Counted from the stretch's first letter, positions 36,451 to 45,373 are shown. The stretch is DNA of 64,000 bases from an uncultured Bacteroidales bacterium (GCA_934691625.1 CAKUTA010000002.1:62001-126000), one strand, 5' to 3'. Numbers and translations are program-made. The notes: generated from the sequence alone by a model not told the origin.

Positions 36451-38055
36451 ATGAAGAAAGTCGTTTTTCTTGCAGCTGCAGTAGCCGCATTGGTAAGCTG
36501 CCAGACAGAGAAGGTCGAGACCCCGTCTCCCGGACTTGTGAAAATCGTTCCGGTGATGACCAAGGCAACAGACGTTAATTTCGAGAATGGTGACAAGGTG
36601 GGTGTCTCCATAATGCAGGGAGAAGTTTCCTATGCGAGCAACCAGCTTCTCACTTATTCGGACAATGTGTTCTCAGGCTCGCTCGTGTGGTATTCTGAGG
36701 CATTGACAACATCGACATTGACAGCGTATTATCCTTATTCCGAGACAGGTGTGCCGGCGTCGTTCAAGGTCGCGTCTGATCAGACCAAGGGCTATGCCGC
36801 ATCAGATTTCATTGCCGGAAAGAAAGAGGATGTCACACCTTCTGTCAATGCTATAGTAGTGCCTTTCAAGCACATGCTGTCCAAGATCTCCCTTAAGGTG
36901 GATAACCAGTCCCAGGCAGGAATCGCATCTGTCGAGCTCCGCGGCTCCAGGACGACGGCTGATATTGATCTGGTCAATATGACAGCTGCCGCTTCAGAAT
37001 CATCTGCTGTCGAGACTGTAAAGGCTCTCGAAGTCACGGCCGGCGAACTTTACAGCGCGATCGTGGTGCCTCAGACTGTAGCTTTCGAGCTGGCGGTGAC
37101 CACTTCCACTGGCAAGGAGCTTACACAGAAGCTTGTCTCCACGGAGCTGAAGCAGGGATTCCAATATACTGTGAATGTGAAAGTGATGCCGTCCGATATC
37201 AAGGTTTCCATATCTGGAGATATCGAGAACTGGGGTGACGGCGGAGAAATAGGCGGCGATGTGCCTACTTACATTGACTTCGCTGAATATGACGGATATT
37301 TCATCTACAAGAATGAGAAATATACTACGGCGAAGATGTCAGACGGTTCGGTGTGGATGACACAGTCTATGCGCTATGTCCCTGAAGGCTATGTGGTTTC
37401 TACTGATCCTGCGGCTACTGATGCACATATCTGGGCTCCATATACTATCGAGAGCGACGCCGTCAAGCCTTCTACTGACGAGGCTCTGGTGGAGAAGAAC
37501 GGATATCTCTATGACTATCAGGCTATCTTTGGAGAGGCGATTACTGTGGACAATGCAGGCTCTTTCGAAGGCAAGCAGGGTATCTGCCCTAACGGATGGC
37601 ACGTGCCTACAAGGGCGGAATATCTTACTCTTTGCGGATACTCTAATAAGGGAGCCAATGACGATGCAACTATTACGGATGAGAATGCTTTGTTCTGGGA
37701 CAAGGATGCCAAATATGGCTCTGTAAAGAAGGCGAATGAACTTGGATGGAACTTCGTGTTCTCAGGAAATCGTCAGAAGGCAAGTTTCTCTGCTACAGGT
37801 CAGTATGCAAAGGGAACGATAACCGCTGCGAATTCTAGTGATGCGTCAATTGTCGGGAATCCTTCTATTACATATATGGCTTCTTCGACACTTAATAAAG
37901 CAAACTATAGTACCTCCGACCCTAGTGTACTTACTAGTATCCAGTTCTTTGGAATGATGACCACTTATACCGGCACATACAAGGACGGACGTCTTTCGAT
38001 GATATTTGTACACGAAGAGAACGGCGTCAGTCTCCGCTGCGTGAAGAACAAGTAA
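36451..38055 (+). CDS. Fimbrillin-like lipoprotein with C-terminal FISUMP domain
   Basis: This 534-residue protein has lipobox ALVSC. The N-terminal half is fimbrillin/Mfa-like (VKIVPVMTKATDVNFENGDKVGVSI, followed by VVPFKHMLSKISLKV, the usual fimbrillin strand). The C-terminal half is a Fibrobacter-succinogenes-major-paralogue (FISUMP) domain: DGSVWMTQSMRYVPEG, GICPNGWHVPTRAEYL and a final VSLRCVKNK. FISUMP domains are surface binding or adhesion modules. Here it lies in the TonB receptor operon, so it may capture ligand or act as a surface component. Function is inferred only. Confidence 0.82.
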   Translation: MKKVVFLAAAVAALVSCQTEKVETPSPGLVKIVPVMTKATDVNFENGDKVGVSIMQGEVSYASNQLLTYSDNVFSGSLVWYSEALTTSTLTAYYPYSETGVPASFKVASDQTKGYAASDFIAGKKEDVTPSVNAIVVPFKHMLSKISLKVDNQSQAGIASVELRGSRTTADIDLVNMTAAASESSAVETVKALEVTAGELYSAIVVPQTVAFELAVTTSTGKELTQKLVSTELKQGFQYTVNVKVMPSDIKVSISGDIENWGDGGEIGGDVPTYIDFAEYDGYFIYKNEKYTTAKMSDGSVWMTQSMRYVPEGYVVSTDPAATDAHIWAPYTIESDAVKPSTDEALVEKNGYLYDYQAIFGEAITVDNAGSFEGKQGICPNGWHVPTRAEYLTLCGYSNKGANDDATITDENALFWDKDAKYGSVKKANELGWNFVFSGNRQKASFSATGQYAKGTITAANSSDASIVGNPSITYMASSTLNKANYSTSDPSVLTSIQFFGMMTTYTGTYKDGRLSMIFVHEENGVSLRCVKNK

Positions 38056-38069
38056 TCATAATTATAGAT

Positions 38070-38105
38070 GAGGAAGCTGTTTCTGAAAATGGAAGTGGCT
38101 TCCTC
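38070..38105 (+). terminator. Hairpin between the FISUMP and polyferredoxin genes
   Basis: GAGGAAGC (38070-38077) and GCTTCCTC (38098-38105) form a perfect 8-bp stem with a 20-base loop, followed by TTATGTTTTC. It lies within the operon and 14 bases before the polyferredoxin ATG. It may be a partial terminator that lowers the last gene's expression. Confidence 0.5.
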
Positions 38106-38119
38106 TTATGTTTTCACTA

Positions 38120-40165
38120 ATGGCTAAACAATCAACAATCAAAAGAAACTGGCCTAAATATCTCCTCCAGTGGGGATCTCTGGCTGCATTGGCGGCGTTC
38201 CTGCTTATTCCAGGCAAGAACCTTGCAAATCCTGAGGCATATTGCCCTATGGGCGGACTTCAGGCATTGACAACATTCTTTGTACGAGGATCGCTGCCTT
38301 GCAGTATGAGCATGGTTCAGATCGTCATGGGTATCGTCCTGGCGGCTTCTGTCGTGCTTTTCAGCAAGCTGTTCTGCGGCTACCTCTGTCCTCTCGGCAC
38401 GGTGCAGGATCTTCTTATGAAACTCCGTAACAGCCTGGGAATAAAGGGTATCACGATACGTAACGGAAGCATTACCGACAAGGTGCTCCGCATCATCAAG
38501 TATGTGCTCCTGTTCTGGATATTCTACATGACAGCCACGGCCAGCGAGCTGTTCTGCAAGAACCTGGACCCGTATTATGCGGTGGCAACAGGATTCAAGG
38601 GTGAGATAACTCTGTGGATGTCCATTGTCACAGTTGCATTGCTCCTTATATGCGGTTTCCTGGTGAATATGTTCTGGTGCCGATACCTCTGCCCTCTCGG
38701 AGCGATCTCTAATTCGCTGAAGTTCTGGGCTTGGATCGTTGTTCTGCTTGCGGTTTATTATGTGCTCGGTCTTGTCGGCGTGAATGTGCCGTGGTGGGCA
38801 TTGCTCGCCATATTCTGCCTTGCCGGCTACCTTCTGGAGGTGTTTTGCGCGAAGCCCCGGCTCCAGGTGCTCCATGTAATGAAAAATGATGCAAGGTGCA
38901 CTCATTGCGGACTTTGCACGAAGAACTGCCCTTACGGTATCGACGTCGCCGGATGGAAAAATGGTGCGGTCAATGCTGTGGATTGTACGCTTTGCGGCGA
39001 GTGCACAGCTGTCTGCCCTGTGGACGCTCTTCATACGGGAATGTGCGTGAAGGGCGGAAGGAAGACATCCAATGTGGTTCTTCCTGCTGTCATAGCGCTT
39101 GTCCTCATGGCTATAGGGCTCTGGGCAGGCGGAAGATATGAGCTTCCTACAATAAATGTCACCTGGGGTATCGATGAGATTCTGGAGGATGGCAGCGTCA
39201 GGCAGCTTGTGGATCCATCCACTTTGAAAACTATGGAGATGGAGAATCTTCGCTCTGTCAAGTGCTACGGCAGCTCCATGGCGTTCAAGGCCAAGCTGGA
39301 GAAGATACGCGGTGTGCACGGGGTCAAGACATTCGTGGCTCATCACAGGGTGGTGATTACATACGATCCTGCTGTGACCACTCCTGATGCTATCCAGGAA
39401 AGTGTATTCACGCCATCCAAGTTCCGCGTGCAGACACCTGATGCAGCGTCCGTGGACAGTATAAAAGTGATGACCATCCGTACCGAGAATATGTACGACA
39501 AGCTGGACCTTAACTATCTCGGTCTGCAGATGCGTCTGTCTGACAAGAAGATATATGGTCTGGAGTCGGAGTTCGCGTGTCCGCTCATAATCCGTGTCTA
39601 TATGGATCCTTCAGAGAATCCTGACAAGGCGTGGTTCAAGCATATCGTGAATATGAAGGAACTGGAGATGCCTGTGCACGGAGGCGGAACGAAGGTTACA
39701 CCTGTGGATTTCAAGTTCGTGTCGCTGGAGGATGGCGTAAGCTACATTTCCACAGAGCAGTTTATCCGCCGGATGTTCACTCCGTTCAAGGCTCAGTTCC
39801 CTACAAGGGTTGAGGAGTTCAAGGGCAAGCCGCAGTTTGTCTATGAGATTCAGGATGCGAATTATGAGAAGCCTATCGTTCTGCGTAATCTTTCTTTCGT
39901 AAGCAATCATCTGTCCAGGAATGACGGGATTATAGGCGTGTACCTGGAGTTGGACAAGGACCTGGTTCCTGCGCTCATGGTGAGATATGCGGCGCCTATG
40001 ACGGCTGACCGTATCTGGGAACTGCTTACTATGGACAAGTGGACTATAACTTATGCGAAGGATGATGTCCGTGAGCAGGATGCCAAGCTGAAGTTCAGGA
40101 AGCCTGGCGTCGAGGTTCCGTACGAAGGCTCAGCTCTTGAGGCGGTTTTGGTATCGGAAGAATAG
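38120..40165 (+). CDS. Membrane polyferredoxin (NapH/CcoG-like) with HMA-like C-terminal region
   Basis: The 681-residue protein has about six transmembrane segments in its first 240 residues and two FCGYLCPLG/CRYLCPLG motifs, typical of NapH/NosR/CcoG electron-transfer proteins. Two [4Fe-4S] motifs follow, CTHCGLCTKNCP (from C260) and CTLCGECTAVCP (from C289), then another membrane helix. The soluble C-terminal part begins with an HMA-like fold: VKCYGSSMAFKAKLEKIRG, then VVITYDPAV, with only one of the usual two metal cysteines. It probably moves electrons across the inner membrane, possibly to reduce a metal or cofactor taken up by the receptor upstream. I use ATG at 38120; 38108 is possible but falls closer to the hairpin. 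Confidence 0.83.
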   Translation: MAKQSTIKRNWPKYLLQWGSLAALAAFLLIPGKNLANPEAYCPMGGLQALTTFFVRGSLPCSMSMVQIVMGIVLAASVVLFSKLFCGYLCPLGTVQDLLMKLRNSLGIKGITIRNGSITDKVLRIIKYVLLFWIFYMTATASELFCKNLDPYYAVATGFKGEITLWMSIVTVALLLICGFLVNMFWCRYLCPLGAISNSLKFWAWIVVLLAVYYVLGLVGVNVPWWALLAIFCLAGYLLEVFCAKPRLQVLHVMKNDARCTHCGLCTKNCPYGIDVAGWKNGAVNAVDCTLCGECTAVCPVDALHTGMCVKGGRKTSNVVLPAVIALVLMAIGLWAGGRYELPTINVTWGIDEILEDGSVRQLVDPSTLKTMEMENLRSVKCYGSSMAFKAKLEKIRGVHGVKTFVAHHRVVITYDPAVTTPDAIQESVFTPSKFRVQTPDAASVDSIKVMTIRTENMYDKLDLNYLGLQMRLSDKKIYGLESEFACPLIIRVYMDPSENPDKAWFKHIVNMKELEMPVHGGGTKVTPVDFKFVSLEDGVSYISTEQFIRRMFTPFKAQFPTRVEEFKGKPQFVYEIQDANYEKPIVLRNLSFVSNHLSRNDGIIGVYLELDKDLVPALMVRYAAPMTADRIWELLTMDKWTITYAKDDVREQDAKLKFRKPGVEVPYEGSALEAVLVSEE

Positions 40166-40268
40166 ACTTAATGATATATAATTGAAGATCAGGGAGTTGG
40201 TGTTTTTAAAGTCCGCGATATTGTACTTTGAAAATACTAACTCATTGATAATCAGAAGCTGCTTTAGC

Positions 40269-40438
40269 TTAAGAAGCTGTTTTGGAATTATCATCTGAAG
40301 GTTTGAGAGGAAAAAAACTTTAGGTTCGACCGAGGATTCAGGGAAGATAGCGGTGCCTATCTGACCTGAAGTCTCGGGAAGAAGATGAAGGAATTTTACC
40401 TCAAACAACATTTTAATAATTTCAAAAACAGCTTCTAA
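40269..40438. repeat. MITE-like repeat, copy C (inverted relative to B)
   Basis: A 170-bp unit with ends TTAAGAAGCTGTTTTGGAAT and the complement of TTAGAAGCTGTTTTTGAAAT. Shared interior blocks with copy B include AGGTTCGACCGAGG, AGATAGCGGTGCCTATCTGA and AAGATGAAGGAATTTTACCT. A partial end (AGAAGCTGCTTTAGC) lies immediately upstream. It separates the polyferredoxin gene from the S46 peptidase gene. Confidence 0.8.
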
Positions 40439-40491
40439 CCCTCGAGGAACCTAAAGAATCAAGCAGTTTCTCAGTAAAATTTGGATTGACA

Positions 40492-42687
40492 ATGAAAATT
40501 AAAGCAATTTGCCTGTCGGCATTGACCTTGGCAGGAATCCTGCTGGGGAGGGCGACAGCCTGGGCGGACGAGGGAATGTGGCTCATCCAGGATATAAACG
40601 CTGCACTTGAGAAAAAGATGCAGGACAGGGGGCTAAGGCTTTCTGCAGGAGAAATCTATAATGCGGATGCCCCTGGAGCGGCTGTGTCTGATGCTATTGT
40701 GTCTCTTGGTTTCTACTGCACGGGGAGCATCATCTCTGACAAGGGGCTGCTGATCACGAACCACCATTGCGCATACGCCGATGTGTTCGCAATGAGCTCT
40801 CCTGAGCACAATTATCTGGAAGAGGGCTACTGGGCGGTACGAGAGGATCAGGAGCTTCCTATCCCGGGAAAGCAGGTGTTCTTTCTCAAGAGAGTACTTG
40901 ATGTGACAGCCGAGGCTAACACCTTGCGTGAAAAGCTCCGCAAGGACGGGAAGCCGTCTGGCATGCGTCGCGTCAGCCACTTGATGGAGACAAAATATAA
41001 GAAGGAAACAGGCATGGAGGCATATCTCAGCTCGATGTGGGCTGGCGAGAAGTATTATATGGCTCTGTATGACGTTTATACGGATATACGCCTTGTGGCA
41101 GTTCCTCCGGTATCTGTGGCGGCATTCGGCGGCGATACGGATAACTGGGAATGGCCTCAGCAGAAATGTGACTTCGCCATGTACCGTGTCTATACGTCTC
41201 CGGACGGCTCTCCTGCGGATTACTCCAAGGACAATGTTCCGCTGAAACCTCTGCGTAAGCTGGAGATCTCGCTGGACGGATATAAGCCTGGAGATTTCAC
41301 CATGGTCATAGGCTATCCTGGGCGCACCAGCCGTTACTCTTCATCGATGGAAACAGATTTCCAGGAGCGTGTTGTGCTGCCTGTTTCCAATGAGCTCCGC
41401 CGTAACCAGATGGATATTATGCGTCGCTGGATGGACGCGGATCCTGAAGTCTGGCTGAGATACTCCGATATCTTCTTCGGATTAAGCAATGTCGGGGAGA
41501 TGCAGGAAGGCGAGGCAATGTGCCTGAAGCGTTTCGGTGTCAAGGCTATAAAGGAGTCCGAGGAAAAGGTTCTTCAGGCATGGATAGAAGCCTCTCCTGA
41601 GCGTGTCGCCAAGTGGGGCAGTCTGCTGGATGATCTCCGCAGCATGTATGCTGAGACGGAGGAGGTTGAGCGGGATAAGGCATATTTCCGTGAGACAATG
41701 TTCCGTGGCACTATCATTGGCCGCACGGTCATGCGCATGAAGAGTGCAGGAGGTAATCTCCATAAAATGCGGGGCTTCCTGAAGAGAGGGATGGACGAGA
41801 CTGATCCGCGTGTCGAGAAAGATCTTGTGAGATATGCTATAGGTCAATACCTTACCCATGTCAATCCATCATATTTCGGTCCATATCAGCGTGAACTTCT
41901 TGAAAAGTTCGGGCAGGACTTCGATGCTATGACCGATTATATATGGGAAGGCACAATGTTCTCGTCTCCGGAGAAGGCTGCGGCTTTCTCTTCTCCAGAG
42001 CAATTCAATGAAGACCGTCTGGCACGTTTCCTTACAGATGTCAGCATCGTTGCTTTCAATAAGTCAGATGAGGATATGACTGTGAGAAACCGCATAACGG
42101 TCAGGAGTCACGACTATACGCGGGCTTTGTATGAGATGCGTGCGGGCAAGGGCATTGCGCAGTATCCTGATGCGAACTCAACGATGCGCATAACCTACGG
42201 TACGGTCGGAGCTCTGGAGCCGAGAGACGGTGTCGTATGCTCATGGCAGACATCCACGAACGGAATCATCGAGAAATACGATCCTTCCAATCGTGACTTC
42301 AATCCGTCAGACGAGTTTATGTCAATGCTGAGTTGCGGTGACTGGGGTCGTTGGGCTGTTCCGTTCGGTGTACCGTCAAGACGCATGGGAAAGCCTATGC
42401 AGAATACTTCCGCAGAACCATTCATAGCAGGTGCGCCTGCAGGTTCAATGCCGGCCGACTTCCTGACAGACAATGACATCACCGGAGGAAATTCCGGCAG
42501 TCCTGTACTGAATGCCGATGGCAAGCTCATAGGCCTGGCTTTCGACGGAAACAAGGAGTCCCTGGCCAGTGACCTTTACTGCACTCCGGGCTACAACAAG
42601 TGTGTCTGCGTGGATATCCGCTATGTCCTTTGGACTCTGGACAGATATGCAGGCATGAGCCGCATTGTCGAGGAACTTGGACTCTAG
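40492..42687 (+). CDS. S46 family dipeptidyl peptidase, DPP7-like
   Basis: This exported serine peptidase releases dipeptides from peptide N-termini in the periplasm. The 731-residue protein has a signal peptide (cleavage near ATAWADEG) and the family N-terminus DEGMWL. The catalytic histidine lies in TNHHCAY (H91/H92), the aspartate in GGDTDNWEWP (D215/D217), and the serine in TGGNSGSP (S668). After GLAFD the S1-determining position is Gly (FDGN, G686). In Porphyromonas this position is Gly in DPP7 (hydrophobic P1) and Arg in DPP11 (acidic P1), so DPP7-like specificity is inferred. ATG at 40492 is used; the upstream TTG is unlikely. Confidence 0.92.
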   Translation: MKIKAICLSALTLAGILLGRATAWADEGMWLIQDINAALEKKMQDRGLRLSAGEIYNADAPGAAVSDAIVSLGFYCTGSIISDKGLLITNHHCAYADVFAMSSPEHNYLEEGYWAVREDQELPIPGKQVFFLKRVLDVTAEANTLREKLRKDGKPSGMRRVSHLMETKYKKETGMEAYLSSMWAGEKYYMALYDVYTDIRLVAVPPVSVAAFGGDTDNWEWPQQKCDFAMYRVYTSPDGSPADYSKDNVPLKPLRKLEISLDGYKPGDFTMVIGYPGRTSRYSSSMETDFQERVVLPVSNELRRNQMDIMRRWMDADPEVWLRYSDIFFGLSNVGEMQEGEAMCLKRFGVKAIKESEEKVLQAWIEASPERVAKWGSLLDDLRSMYAETEEVERDKAYFRETMFRGTIIGRTVMRMKSAGGNLHKMRGFLKRGMDETDPRVEKDLVRYAIGQYLTHVNPSYFGPYQRELLEKFGQDFDAMTDYIWEGTMFSSPEKAAAFSSPEQFNEDRLARFLTDVSIVAFNKSDEDMTVRNRITVRSHDYTRALYEMRAGKGIAQYPDANSTMRITYGTVGALEPRDGVVCSWQTSTNGIIEKYDPSNRDFNPSDEFMSMLSCGDWGRWAVPFGVPSRRMGKPMQNTSAEPFIAGAPAGSMPADFLTDNDITGGNSGSPVLNADGKLIGLAFDGNKESLASDLYCTPGYNKCVCVDIRYVLWTLDRYAGMSRIVEELGL

Positions 42688-42720
42688 ACACCGAAAATTC
42701 GGCATTGACCCGAAAGAAAT

Positions 42721-42752
42721 TTTGGCAAAACCGAATATTCGTTTTATCTTTG
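42721..42752 (+). promoter_or_regulatory. Promoter of tRNA-Ser
   Basis: TTTG (42721-42724), a 20-base spacer, and TATCTTTG (42745-42752) form a consensus Bacteroidetes promoter about 50 bases upstream of the tRNA. Confidence 0.75.
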
Positions 42753-42803
42753 CATTCCTATTTGGAGAATCGGTTGACGAATCTCTTGAAGGAATGCATT
42801 TCC

Positions 42804-42892
42804 GGAGAGGTGGGTGAGTGGCTGAAACCACCAGTTTGCTAAACTGACGTACGGGCTATTCCGTACCACGAGTTCGAATCTCGTCCTCTCCG
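42804..42892 (+). tRNA. tRNA-Ser (anticodon GCT)
   Basis: An 89-base class II tRNA. The acceptor stem GGAGAGG pairs with CCTCTCC, and the discriminator base is G. The anticodon loop TTGCTAA is within the CAGTT/AACTG stem. The long variable arm TACGGGCTATTCCGTA is typical of tRNA-Ser. The T arm is CGAGTTCGAATCTCG. CCA is not encoded. Its 3' end is the left attachment site of the integrated element. Confidence 0.96.
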
Positions 42893-42899
42893 CATTAAA
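42879..42899 (+). repeat. attL (21-bp direct repeat in tRNA-Ser 3' end)
   Basis: The sequence from the T arm through the acceptor stem and 7 bases beyond (begins TCTCGTCCTCTCCG) is identical to 53273-53293. The integrase gene ends 85 bases away, the standard arrangement for tRNA-integrating elements. Confidence 0.85.
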
Positions 42900-42941
42900 T
42901 AAGTCTCAAACTCTTGACTATTAAAGGGATTGAGACTTATT
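42898..42941 (+). terminator. Hairpin terminator after tRNA-Ser
   Basis: Perfect 12-bp arms AATAAGTCTCAA (42898-42909) and TTGAGACTTATT (42930-42941) are followed by CCTTTAT. A related hairpin follows the right repeat at 53291-53336, so the element seems to bring its own terminator copy. Confidence 0.7.
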
Positions 42942-42983
42942 CCTTTATATAAACTGCACCGAAATTGCACCGGAGTTCCATTG

Positions 42984-44327
42984 TTATATCTTGAAACTGT
43001 CCAGCAAGGCGCTCTGTCTCTTCTTGTCGGTAAGGGCAATGTACGGTTTCATGGTGTCATAATCCGCATGTCCAGTGAATGTCATCACCATCTCGGGAGA
43101 CATACCTTCTTCAAGGGCATGGACTACAAATGTCCTTCTTGCGGCATGTGTCCCGATAACTTCACAAAGCGGTGCTGTCTTGTATATCGGTGTCTTCCCG
43201 CAGTATTGCATTACTTCCACCTCTCTGGTAAAGCCAAGTAACCTTGCAATTTCTTTCAAGTTCTTGTTCATCTTTTGATTTGACTTCTTCGGGAATGCAA
43301 GGCCTCCTGTGGGTATGGAAATATACTTCTTGTATAACTCAATGGCCTCCGGCACAAGAAAAATTGTAAGCCCATCATTTGTCTTCTTGCTTACAAAAGA
43401 TATTCTGGTGGGATCCGTAGGGTTGTCAAAATTTGCACGCCTGAGTATGTCAAGGTCACTGTGGCGGAGAGAGGTCAGACAGCAGAAACAGAACCTGTCA
43501 CGAGTAAGTTCCAGATGTTTCATATTGTCCGGGAACTTGTAATTGTACAGTTTCTGGAACTCATCCCATTTGAGGTAGATTACGGCTTTTCGAGGTGCAA
43601 GTTTCAATGCAGGGGTATTATGGTTCATCACATCCTGACCATGTTTCAGGTATCCTCTGTCATAAGCCCATTTCAGTATCTGTTTGAAATAAGACACGTG
43701 ATTCTCCACTGTTGAATTCTTGTATCCTTTCTTTATGAGAAAAGACTGATACTCATCAAGAGTTGCAGCCGTGATGTCTGCCATTTTCAGACGGCTGTTC
43801 ATCTTGTCAATCTGTGTCTGGACAGCGCTCAGTTTATCAAAGGAAGGATGATTCCATTTCTTCTTCTGGTTCACGCTTGATTTGACTGCAAGCGGCCATT
43901 CCTCTTCCTGGCTGCGGACTTCACAGTATATCTTTGCAAATGCCTTGAAGGTAAGGTTCTTCTCCTTGACCAGTTTGACTGCCGGGTCATAAAAACTGGC
44001 GATTGCATATTCCATCCAGTCCTGCCTGTCCTTCTTGTCGGTCATAGTCTCAAAGTCCTTTGTCTCGATGATGCAATGACCGATGTGTTCTTTCAGCCTG
44101 TCCAGTTTTGCCCGCAGATTCTCCAGTTCCTCCTGTTTGTCCCGACTTTCGATACGGGAGAGTTTCCTTACCTGCATAGCCTTGTCATCCCAGTCTTTCT
44201 TGTTGATGAACAATCCGGTCTTGCCACCTACCCTGAATGTCCGTGAAATGCTTACCCTTACAAGGATTTGAGATTTTCCTGTGTTCTTGTCGCTCAACTT
44301 TGACAGTTCAAAATTTATTGTAGCCAT
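42984..44327 (-). CDS. Tyrosine recombinase/integrase of the island
   Basis: This 447-residue phage-type integrase catalyses site-specific integration at tRNA-Ser. An N-terminal arm-binding region (NKKDWDDKAMQVRK) is followed by a SAM-like core-binding domain (about residues 100-260). The catalytic domain has the first Arg in LTSLRHSDLDIL, HxxR in GTHAARRTF (H394, R397), H420 in TGHADYDTMKPY, and nucleophile Y429. It resembles Bacteroidetes conjugative-transposon and phage integrases. It is separated by a single base from the HTH gene upstream, so the two are co-expressed. The gene sits directly against attL. Confidence 0.95.
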   Translation of the reverse strand: MATINFELSKLSDKNTGKSQILVRVSISRTFRVGGKTGLFINKKDWDDKAMQVRKLSRIESRDKQEELENLRAKLDRLKEHIGHCIIETKDFETMTDKKDRQDWMEYAIASFYDPAVKLVKEKNLTFKAFAKIYCEVRSQEEEWPLAVKSSVNQKKKWNHPSFDKLSAVQTQIDKMNSRLKMADITAATLDEYQSFLIKKGYKNSTVENHVSYFKQILKWAYDRGYLKHGQDVMNHNTPALKLAPRKAVIYLKWDEFQKLYNYKFPDNMKHLELTRDRFCFCCLTSLRHSDLDILRRANFDNPTDPTRISFVSKKTNDGLTIFLVPEAIELYKKYISIPTGGLAFPKKSNQKMNKNLKEIARLLGFTREVEVMQYCGKTPIYKTAPLCEVIGTHAARRTFVVHALEEGMSPEMVMTFTGHADYDTMKPYIALTDKKRQSALLDSFKI

Positions 44328-44328
44328 A

Positions 44329-44631
44329 TTATGATGCCCTCAATGTTGTAAGTTCCTTGATTTCATCCATATAGAAGTAATCTCTCCCTCCTATACTCTT
44401 TGAATGGAGGTAGCCAGCCCCTTTCCATCTGTGTATGGTTGAAACATTCTTGCCAAGGTATCTGGCGGCCTCCTTTGCATTTACCATTTTTCTCTCTGCC
44501 ATCTTGTCGAATTCCTTTGAGTAAGTGCTCATCGTGTAATCAACACAGTCCCTCATCAGGTCTTGAAGCTCCTGATATGTCATGGAAATGTTCACATTCC
44601 GGTTGTCTAAATTCAAAAAATTATCTTTCAT
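44329..44631 (-). CDS. Small helix-turn-helix protein, likely excisionase/regulator
   Basis: This 100-residue protein's C-terminal half is a MerR/excisionase-like DNA-binding domain: MVNAKEAARYLGKNVSTIHRWKGAGYLHSKSIGG over the helix-turn-helix and wing. The N-terminal half is a short helical segment. It lies immediately upstream of the integrase in the same transcription unit, the usual place of a recombination directionality factor or element regulator. I infer the role from fold and position. Confidence 0.8.
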   Translation of the reverse strand: MKDNFLNLDNRNVNISMTYQELQDLMRDCVDYTMSTYSKEFDKMAERKMVNAKEAARYLGKNVSTIHRWKGAGYLHSKSIGGRDYFYMDEIKELTTLRAS

Positions 44632-44725
44632 TTATCCTTAATTTTTGTAGATGCCGTTCTACTTTCATAGAGGGCATCTAAACTAAAAATAACAAAGTCA
44701 TCTGCGGTTGATGAAGGGTGTGCCA

Positions 44726-45373
44726 CTACAATGCAAACATTGACTTGACTTTCTTCACTGTGCTTTCGGAGACTTCTGCGAGCTTTGCAGTCTGGCGTAT
44801 CGGGTATCCCTTGCGAAGAAACTTGACAACCTCCTTGTATTCCTCAACATAAGTTTCAGTCGGCTTTCTATATCCTGTTTTTCTTCCTAGCCCTGTCTTC
44901 CCAGTTTCCTTGAGGTGTTTATTCACATAAGCCTTCCTGCCACTGGACAAGCGGAAATATATGGCGTCCCGTTCCAAAGATGCGGCTGTGGCGAGGATGG
45001 CAATCATTATCGTAAGATATGGGTTCTCCTTTCCGGTTGTGTCAAATATTGAGATGTCCTCTTTCTGGAAATATATGTTGAGGTGGTTGTCCTTGCAGAA
45101 ACGGATGTTTGCCAACACCTCATCCACATTCTTCCCCAAGCGGGAAAGTTCAGAGATAAGGATTATGTCCACCTCATTCTTCACGGAATAAACAAGACAC
45201 TCGTTGAGGACAAACCTATCCTTGTTCTTTCTGGCATCCGAAATGTGTTCCTCGAATGTTCTTATTACAGCCATACCGTTCTTCCCCGCATATTCTGTCA
45301 GATCGACAACCTGTCGTTCTGTCGATTGTCTGTCTCCGGTTGAGGACACTCTCGCATATATTACTGCATTCAT
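44726..45373 (-). CDS. Serine recombinase (resolvase/invertase family)
   Basis: The protein of about 215 residues (from MNAVIYARVSS) has the catalytic serine in YARVSSTGDRQ, the ISELSRLGKNVDE helix with its conserved Ser-Arg pair, and the long E-helix region ILATAASLERDAIYFRLSSGRKAY. A C-terminal HTH (YPIRQTAKLAEVSESTVKKVKSMF) binds DNA. The small size places it with resolvases/invertases rather than large serine integrases. An upstream in-frame ATG at 45433 would add 20 residues of uncertain value. A second recombinase beside the tyrosine integrase suggests dimer resolution or an invertible segment. Confidence 0.9.
   Translation of the reverse strand: MNAVIYARVSSTGDRQSTERQVVDLTEYAGKNGMAVIRTFEEHISDARKNKDRFVLNECLVYSVKNEVDIILISELSRLGKNVDEVLANIRFCKDNHLNIYFQKEDISIFDTTGKENPYLTIMIAILATAASLERDAIYFRLSSGRKAYVNKHLKETGKTGLGRKTGYRKPTETYVEEYKEVVKFLRKGYPIRQTAKLAEVSESTVKKVKSMFAL

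Noticed and set aside
38132..39346. 404-codon minus-strand frame opposite the polyferredoxin gene
   Set aside because: The plus strand carries clear membrane and ferredoxin motifs. The antisense frame is a codon-bias shadow rich in His/Gln/Arg.
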